DNA of 64,000 nucleotides from NCBI GenBank assembly GCA_944588485.1, contig OX155904.1, forward strand, positions 20,266,884 through 20,330,883, given 5' to 3'. The position numbers and the translations under genes were made by a program. Positions 57,600 to 64,000 of the stretch are shown piece after piece. Numbering within the stretch: position 1 is the first letter of the stretch; each line of letters starts with the position of its first letter. This DNA comes from Phosphuga atrata. Lineage: Eukaryota > Arthropoda > Insecta > Coleoptera > Silphidae. Under the pieces are notes generated by a model, which did not search any database, was not told the DNA's origin, and saw nothing but the letters and a program-made list of their open reading frames with translations.

Positions 57600-57927
57600 T
57601 TTATCGGTCATGAATTATTTTTTTTGTTTTGTAAATTTTTTCAAATGTTCCTTTTGATGTATTTTATCAAAAAATATTTTAAATGGAATAATAAATAAAA
57701 CAGATGTAATAATAATAAATAAAACAGATTTAATAATGGAATAATAAATAAAACAGATTTTTCGAACTGCTGTTTTAATTAAATCATTTCTACATGTAAA
57801 ATTGCAAAATATGTGACGTCACACTAGGGGGGGGGGGGAGTCTCACAAATGTGACCACCTGTGACAAGGACGAGGAGGGGGTCAAAAAATCATGAAATTC
57901 GTGTGACGTAATTTATGGATGGCCCCC
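57600..57927. other. Noncoding right end of the 7.4 kb element
   Basis: Repeats of aataataaataaaacagat (57690-57765), then tgacgtcacactagggggggg, a G-run, and the inverted terminus ending cgtaatttatggatggcccc. Confidence 0.7.
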
Positions 57928-57929
57928 AT

Positions 57930-59700
57930 TCTGAGCGAGGCGTTTCACCTCGTTCCACGTTTTTCCTGCGATATTTAATTCTGCGTCTATGGTCCTCCTC
58001 CACGTGTTAGCTGGAGTTCCCTTTCTGCGAGAACCGTGCGGGTTCCCTTGTAAGGCTTGCCTAGTGATGTTTCCTTCGTCTCTCCTCAATACATGGCCCA
58101 ACCATTTCCACTTCCGCGGTGTTTTATTTCTTTTTGTATCTCTTGTTGGTTTGTCAGGTGCCATAAGTCTACATTGCGTATTGTATCTGGCCAAAAAATG
58201 CGTAGTATACTTCGTAGTATACTTCGTATTTGTTTATGAATACCTGAAGCTTATTTACTATTGTTATGGAGATTTTCCATGTTTGGCACCCGTACAGCAA
58301 GACGGATTTCACATTTGAGTTGAATATTCTTAGTTTTGTTCGTGTGGAATACAGTCTGGAGGTCCAGACCGGCCTGAGCATACCAAATACCTGTTTGGCC
58401 TTTCGGTATGAGACATCGATGGTGGTGCCGCTCTCATTAATAATTATGCTTCCCAGGTACGTGAATTCATCTACATCCTCTATTTGTTCGTCATAAATGC
58501 GGAAGGCGCAGGTATTCTTCGTGGCGGCTCTAAGTGATTTGGTTTTGCCAATGTTGATTTTTAAACCTGCTTTGGATGCTTCTGCAGAGAGACGGTCGAG
58601 TTTGCTCTGCATGTCGGCGTGGATGTGTGCCAAGAAACAGATATCGTCTGCGTAGTCCAGATTATCCAAGAACGAGTTTAACGTCCATCTAATGCCCTCA
58701 CTTCTTAACACTACTTTGTTCATTATTGAGTCTAACAGAATGTTAAATAGTAAGGGCGATAGTACGCAGCCCTGTCTGACTCCCGAGCTGATGGTAATGT
58801 CGCTGCTCTTAGCAGTTTGGTGTTTTACATAGCTGGATACGTCCCGGTATAGTCCTTTACTAGGTTTATTATCTTTTCCGGTACCCCCTTTTCTTCCAGC
58901 GCTTTCCAGACTGCATTATGATAGATGCTATCAAAGGCCCTACGGAAGTCGACGAAGACCGCATATAATGTAGACCTCCATTCCATGGACTGCTCTATGA
59001 TGATTCGCATTGTGTTAATTTGATCGACACAGGATCTATTTGGGCGAAAACCCGCTTGTTCCTGACGCAGACTGGGCTCTATGGAGATGGATAGTCGATC
59101 CAGTAAAAGGTGAGAAAATAATTTGTTGATAGTGTTTAAAATTGTAATCCCTCTCCAATTGCCACAGTCTGTAAGATCACCTTTTTTGGGGAGAACGACT
59201 ATGGCTCCTTCCTTCCATTCATGTGGCACATTTTCCGACTCCCATGCATCTACTATTAGCGGGGAGCTGTTTTGTTACCACCTTTAGGTCTGCTTTAAGT
59301 ATTTCTGCCGGAAGGTTATCTGGGCCAGCGGCCATGTTGTTCTTAAGGTTCTTTAATGTAGTTCTGACTTCTTCTTCACTAGGTGGGTTAGGATTCACGT
59401 TCCGGACAGGGAGATTTATTTGATGGTCTTGTGGAGGATGTGAGGAATGTATGCCGTCCTCGGCATCACTTTCTTCCGCGTTCGGCTGTCCGAGTATTTC
59501 TTGGAAGTATTCTTGCCATCTTATATATTGATCTTCTTTGTTTGTCAGCAATTGTCTCTCTTTATTTTTTATTGGGTGTTCTCTTTTGAAGTTTTCATTA
59601 GCGAGTTTTTTTGTTATGAGATAAAGTCCTCTTGTGTTGTTATTTCTTGCTGCAACTTCGGCTTTCGCTGCGAGATCTTCCGCCCATCTACATGCCCCAC
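57930..59700 (-). mobile_element. LINE B body (reverse transcriptase), interrupted at its 3' end
   Basis: Minus strand, from the right: ITKKLANENFKREHP and RWQEYFQEILGQPN (59500-59640), TTLKNLKNNMAAGPDNLPAE, a stop, and HEWKEGAIVVLPKKGDLTDC. Then NWRGITILNTINKLFSHLLL, QAGFRPNRSCVDQINTMRII, VFVDFRRAFDSIYHNAVW (motif A), LDYADDICFLAH (motif C), INIGKTKSLR, YLGSIIINESG and KWKWLGHVLRRDEGNITRQA. It ends at LAQN, immediately before the 7.4 kb element; the final segment is at 50430-50515. Motif B is broken by a frameshift around 58760-58825. The upstream endonuclease is missing, so it is 5'-truncated. Dead. Confidence 0.85.
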
Positions 59701-59749
59701 CTTACCCTTTCTAAAATTCTTATGCCCCCGCATCTAACATATACATAAT

Positions 59750-60480
59750 TCTTAATTATTTAATATATTTGGTTTTTTAAAGATATCTGCCAAATAACTC
59801 ACAAATGCTTTACCATCGACTGTTAATAGATACATTTCATGTTTGTCGCTTAAAAAATCACTAAGAGTATCAAACAGTCCATAAATCTTTTTAAGCAGTT
59901 CGCTTTAGTGAGCCATCTTACTCAAGTGTGAGTAAAAGTCTCACATGTTCTGCATTTTGTTCTTCACAAAAGAGCTTGAAGACAAGCTCACATTTGACAT
60001 TAGCTTTAATAGCATTGATACACTTTATTACCGAATCTAGTACTTTATTTAGAACAGGCGAGATGTTTTTAGCTACCAAGTTTTCCCTATAAATAACGAA
60101 AGCCACAAGAATCATTTCCTATTCTCATTTTTCATCAATTTTAAGCAGCCATTTTTCTTGCCCATTATATTAGGAGCACCATCTGCAGCACAAAATGTTA
60201 TATTTTTCATTGGTATATTATTGACATCTTAGTAGTTTTTTGGTGCTTTCTAGTCTTTTAGAGAACAACATTTCTTCAGAAAAATGACCATTATCAATAT
60301 ATCTTAAGTAAGTTATCAATACTATGATAACAATAAGTTATCAATAGTGAGGTTTTGAGTGACAGTGCACTCAAAGTTTCATTCATCCATTTGCACTGAG
60401 TGAATCTTCTTGTTTTCAGCTTTTCAACAAGTTGTTTTTCAATCTCATTTCGTCTATTTTCTCTTGCTAACAGTTTTGTT
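59750..60480 (-). pseudogene. hAT transposase (ZBED5/SCAND3-like), part 1
   Basis: Minus strand contains ENRRNEIEKQLVEKLKTRRF, YIDNGHFSEEMLFSKRLEST, the N-M-G-K-K-NGCLKL block, MILVAFVIYRENLVAKNISP, VKCELVFKLFCEEQNAEHVR and LTVDGKAFVSYLADIF. This order is that of the hAT-type transposases behind vertebrate ZBED5/SCAND3. Frames are broken repeatedly. It is cut at 60469-60480 by LINE C; the upstream (N-terminal) part resumes at 63753. Confidence 0.75.
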
Positions 60481-63400
60481 CTTCTTCTTCTTCTATAACT
60501 CTACAGCCATGGGTGGGCCTTGGCTTGAGATACAACATCCTTCCAGCTATCTCTGCTGTTAACCAATTGCAGCCAGTTTTTCACACCTAATATCTTTAGG
60601 TCGTCGATGCAGTCATCTCGCCATCTCTTACGTGGTCTACCCCGAGCTCTTCTTTCATGTGGACTCCAGTTCGTCAGTATTTTCGGTCCTCGGGTGCTTT
60701 CCATACGCATAACATGTCCAAACCATTGTAACGGTAGTGCCTTTACTTGCCTTACGATGTCCGCTCCTCCAATTAGTCTGTCCAGTTCATGGTTCATTCT
60801 GCATCTCCATGTACCACCGTTTTCCTGTACGGGGCCAAAGATTCTGCGCAATATGCTTCTTTCGCAGACTCGTAGTGCGTTTTCATTGATCGTAGATATG
60901 GTCCATGTTTCACACGCGTATGTTATGACGGGTCTAATGAGTGTGTTATAGATCTTTAACTTTGATTTGACACTTAGAAGCTCCTCTCCTAGTAGCTTCT
61001 TATTCGCGTAATAAGCTCTCTTTCCTGCAACAATTCTCGCACTGATTTCTTCGCTGATTCTGTTGTCGTTATTAGTTATTTTCGACCCTAGGTAAGAGAC
61101 GGTTCTGACTTCTTCGAAATTAAATGCGTTGACTTGTAGTGGCTCTGGTGTTGGATCCCTGATACTTCTCATGAACTTGGTTTTATTCACGTTTATTACT
61201 AGACCGGCTACGCTAGATTTCTGTTCTAAGGAGGCAGTAGCTTCTTTTAGGCTTTCTGCTGTTCGTGCTGATATAATTATATCATCGGCATATGCGCATA
61301 GCTGCTGAGATTTTGTGTGTATGTGGCCTGTTATGTGTAGGTTTCTAATAACCGATTCAAGTACAAAGATGAATAGCATAGCAGATAGCGCATCACCTTG
61401 CCTGACCCCTGTTCTTATGTCGAATTCGTCCGTGAGTTTGGATGCTACTAATTCTTGAGCACGTGTATTGGTTAGAGTTAAGTTTACCATTCAAATAAGT
61501 TTTTGAGTAATTCCAAGGGAAAGCAACTAGTGCAATAGTTCTTCTCTAGACACGCTATCAAAAGCTTGTTTGTAGTCAACAAAGAGGTGGAACAAAGTTA
61601 TGTTATGCTCATAACATTTTTCAAGCATTTGCCTTATTAGATGTATTTGGTCCGTTGTTGATCGATTCCTTCCAAAATCTCCTTGGTAGTCCCCAAGATC
61701 TCCTATTCATATATTGATAGTCTATTGTATATTACGCTGGATAATATTTTGTAAGTGGTGTTGAGAAGAGTAATTCCTCGGTAATTGGAACATTCTTGTT
61801 TCCTTTCTTGTGTTTGGGAAAAATAATGCCTTATCTCCAGTCACTTGGCATAATCTCATTCCACACCCTGACAATAAGTTTGTGGATCCTTTCCCCCAGT
61901 GGTGTACCTCCATTTTTCAGAAGTTCCGTGGGAATTGTATCACTTCCTGGAGATTTATTGTTTTTAATATTGTGTATTATCTAGGTAACTTCCCCGTAGC
62001 TCGGTTCGAGGATTTCGGGTTGTGCTTCATGGTACCATACGATTTCCTTTTCTCTTTCACCCCTTTGGATTTCAGTGGAGAGTAGCTCGCTAAAGTGTTC
62101 ATGCCATCTTTGGAGAATTTTGTCATCCTCGGTTAGTATTGTCCAGTTTTTATCTAAACACGCGATGGTTCTAGGTTGAAAAGCCGTTGTTTGCTGTTGT
62201 ACAGCCTTATTAAATTTCCTGCTTTGTTTATTTACGTTGTATTGTTCTAGTTCTTCCACTTGTTTATTTAACATTATTTTCTTCTTTGCTTTGCAAAGTT
62301 TTGAAGCTATTCTCCTAAGGTGTTCTTAGTTGGCTTTGTTGGCTCGGGTTCCACTTTGTAGTACCTTTTTCCGTGCTTCATTTTTAACGAGAAGGGCTGC
62401 CGTGCATTCATTATCAAACCATGAATTTCTGACCTTTAACTGTTTTCCTATTGTAATATCTGCAGCTTCAAGTATACTCGTTTTTATATGTTGCCATTCT
62501 TGAGCAACACCAGTGTTTGCATTATTTGCTAGTAATCTTCTCGCAATATATTGTTTATACTCGTTTTAATTCCTTCCTAAGAGCATCCGTATTCCATTTG
62601 TTTGTTCTGGTATTGGTTTTCAGTGCGATGGAGGTTTTCTGTTTGATTAGCACTCTTAGTAGAAAGTGATCTGAGTCACAGTTGGCTCCTCGAAGCGTTC
62701 TGACATCCGTGACCATGGTAGCTCTGCCTTTGTTAACCAGAACGTGGTCTGTTTGTTTCACTGCTCTGCCACCGGGCATTGTCCACGTCCCTATATGTAT
62801 TTTTTTGTGTGGAAAACACGTACTGATAATTCTCAAGTTGGTGCTCGCTGCAAGAAGACATAGTCTTTCTCCATTGCTACTTGTGGTTTGGTGTAGTGAG
62901 TATTTTTCGGCTGAGTTGGAAAACTGTTGTTCTTATTAAACCTATTTTAGCATTAAAATCTCCCAGTAGTATTAATGCATCGTGTTCAGACGTACTTTCG
63001 CATATGTTTAAAAGCTGATCGTAGAAAAGCTATTTTACTTCATCCTACCCATCTTCTGTTGGAGCGTATGCACAAATAAGAGAAAGGTTGTGAAACTTTC
63101 CTCTAACAATAAGGCGTAATTCGCATATTCTGACGTTGATTGCTTCGAATCCTAATTACAGCATGTTTAGTTGCTTTATTTTTATTATGTTTAAGAATCC
63201 AACACCTTTTTCTCCTTGTTTCTTGTCATTGCCACTGTAATATAGACGATACTTTGGTTTGTCTATGCTACCTTCACCCATCCATCTGATTTCTTGTAGT
63301 GCCGTTACGTCTAAATGGTATTTATCGAGCTCCTCTGCTATTTCCTGCATCTTTCCTGGCTGCAACATGGTACGTACATTCCATATGCCGATTTTTAGTT

Positions 63401-63740
63401 CCGTTTTCGTTTTCAAGTCCTTGTTTCTTTTCTTAGTCCGTTGTATATTAATCAATCCGATCCGAGGCCATTGTAAGTCTTTCGTAACTTGAAAATTTTT
63501 GCGAGGTGAGGTAGTTGGCCTCACGCCCAAGCTCGTTTTCGGAGGGCCATTTCTCCCGCTCTCGTTAGCCCCGACCCCACCATCCATACGGGTTGGTTAC
63601 CGCATCGCAGGCGAGGTTGCTCGGGTTATCAGGGTTCACCACGTGGAGGTGAGAGTCGGAATTGGGTACGAGAGGCTATGTGGCAATCTCTTCCTGTGCG
63701 ATTGCCATGCGGTACGCATGCACTATTCCATTTGAAACCC
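60481..63740 (-). mobile_element. LINE C, nearly full-length, with 12-bp target duplication
   Basis: 3.26 kb flanked by AACAGTTTTGTT (60469-60480 and 63741-63752). Minus strand: endonuclease start ELKIGIWNVRTMLQPGKMQE, DVTALQEIRWMGEG (63200-63400), later SDHFLLRVLIKQKTS (about 62640). The finger region has stops (61500-62300). RT: TGVRQGDALSAMLFIFVLES (motif B), CAYADDIIISARTAESLKEA (motif C intact), VSYLGSKITNNDNRISEEIS, then WTISTINENALRVCERSILR and RGRPRKRWRDDCIDDLKILG, stop at 60501. The final 329-codon frame is open. A (GAA)n tail is at 60483-60500. Motif A lies in the broken part, so the copy is not functional. Confidence 0.9.
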
Positions 63741-63752
63741 AACAGTTTTGTT

Positions 63753-64000
63753 ACTGAGTGGCATATGTCATATGATTAGCATTCTTCACAGCAAATTTCG
63801 CAGCATTCAGTTGGTGTTCACCGAAACACTATAGAAGTTGCGACGGGTCATTCAGATGGGAAAAACTGCGTTGTTTAGCGAGATTTAAAAGCGTCCGGGG
63901 GTTCCGAGGTTAAATTGACGACGCCAAAAACCCAATTGATATTTTGGTCTCGTCAAACGAATTTTTAATATTTATTGGTCGCAATTATTTAAGAATTTTC
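63753..64000 (-). pseudogene. hAT transposase (ZBED5-like), part 2, runs off the window
   Basis: Directly beyond the LINE C target duplication. Joined across the LINE, the minus strand gives ...ATQ/VTKLLARENRRNEIEKQ, so this should be the N-terminal side of the transposase at 59750-60480. Strongly degraded; little recognisable beyond the junction. Confidence 0.5.

Larger units (their letters stand above)
50518..57927 (+). mobile_element. 7.4 kb DNA transposon with its own DDE protein, split by Harbinger sequence
   Basis: Inverted ends: GGGATCATCCATAAATTACG at the left and the complement of GGGGGCCATCCATAAATTAC at the right, followed on both sides by CGTCACAC and G-rich sequence. The flanks are AT/AT, and removing one AT restores the reading frame of LINE B across the join (LAQN then RVRW), so the duplication is 2 bp. 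The gene at 55297-57525 is the candidate transposase. Without the Harbinger block (50866-55171) the element would be about 3.1 kb. The superfamily is not assigned. Confidence 0.8.

Noticed and set aside
50518..57927. Harbinger as the owner of the CATCCATAAATTACG termini
   Set aside because: Harbinger sequence has its own GGCTAGTTTCACACC ends and TAA duplication lying inside the larger element, so the outer ends belong to a different transposon.

Overview
This is eukaryotic nuclear DNA, almost certainly from an insect. The evidence is short AT-rich GT-AG introns, a full-length insect-style Nipped-A/TRRAP gene, two intronless divergent ionotropic receptors (an arthropod chemoreceptor class), and a dense mixture of insect-type transposons (R1-like and other LINEs, Tc1/mariner, pogo/Tigger, PIF/Harbinger, hAT, Gypsy). 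A TE-rich beetle genome is my best guess, but the sequence alone does not settle the order. No bacterial operon, CRISPR array, tRNA or viral genome is visible.

Layout. 1-3.1 kb: pogo/Tigger fragments and a foldback repeat (family A). 4.0-21.8 kb (+): complete TRRAP/Nipped-A gene, which I resolve into 28 coding exons totalling 11,427 nt (3,808 codons plus stop). Its introns carry a tandem repeat, a TIR element and two family A copies, one split by an R1-like LINE. 22.27-27.85 kb (-): a complete three-exon RidA/UK114 gene, tail-to-tail with TRRAP. Its 5.1 kb first intron holds a nest of Tc1-like, Gypsy and LINE-tail sequence. 28.1-34.1 kb: MITEs, two pieces of an 18S rRNA pseudogene, a rearranged LINE carrying a MORN5-like pseudogene, a mariner C-terminus, and a short hAT-like element with a perfect 8-bp target duplication.

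34.2-48.0 kb: an inverted segmental duplication of an ionotropic-receptor unit (upstream block, intronless receptor, downstream block). Two receptors are intact, one is truncated, and a fourth is represented only by its 3' flank. That flank is split by a nearly complete LINE, and the paralogous flank shows the unoccupied site.

48.0-64.0 kb: almost wholly nested transposons. LINE A contains a hAT-like MITE and a stray end of a second DNA element. LINE B is cut in the middle of a codon series by a 7.4 kb DNA transposon (50518-57927), which encodes a DDE-type transposase of a family I could not name and is itself split by a tandem Harbinger block (50866-55171). LINE C (60481-63740, 12-bp target duplication) sits inside a ZBED5-like hAT transposase.

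Host functions are few: a SAGA/Tip60 scaffold, a reactive-imine deaminase, and probable chemoreceptors. The 7.4 kb DDE element and the palindromic receptor cluster are the most interesting parts. Everything rests on reading the sequence by eye; no database or alignment program was used.
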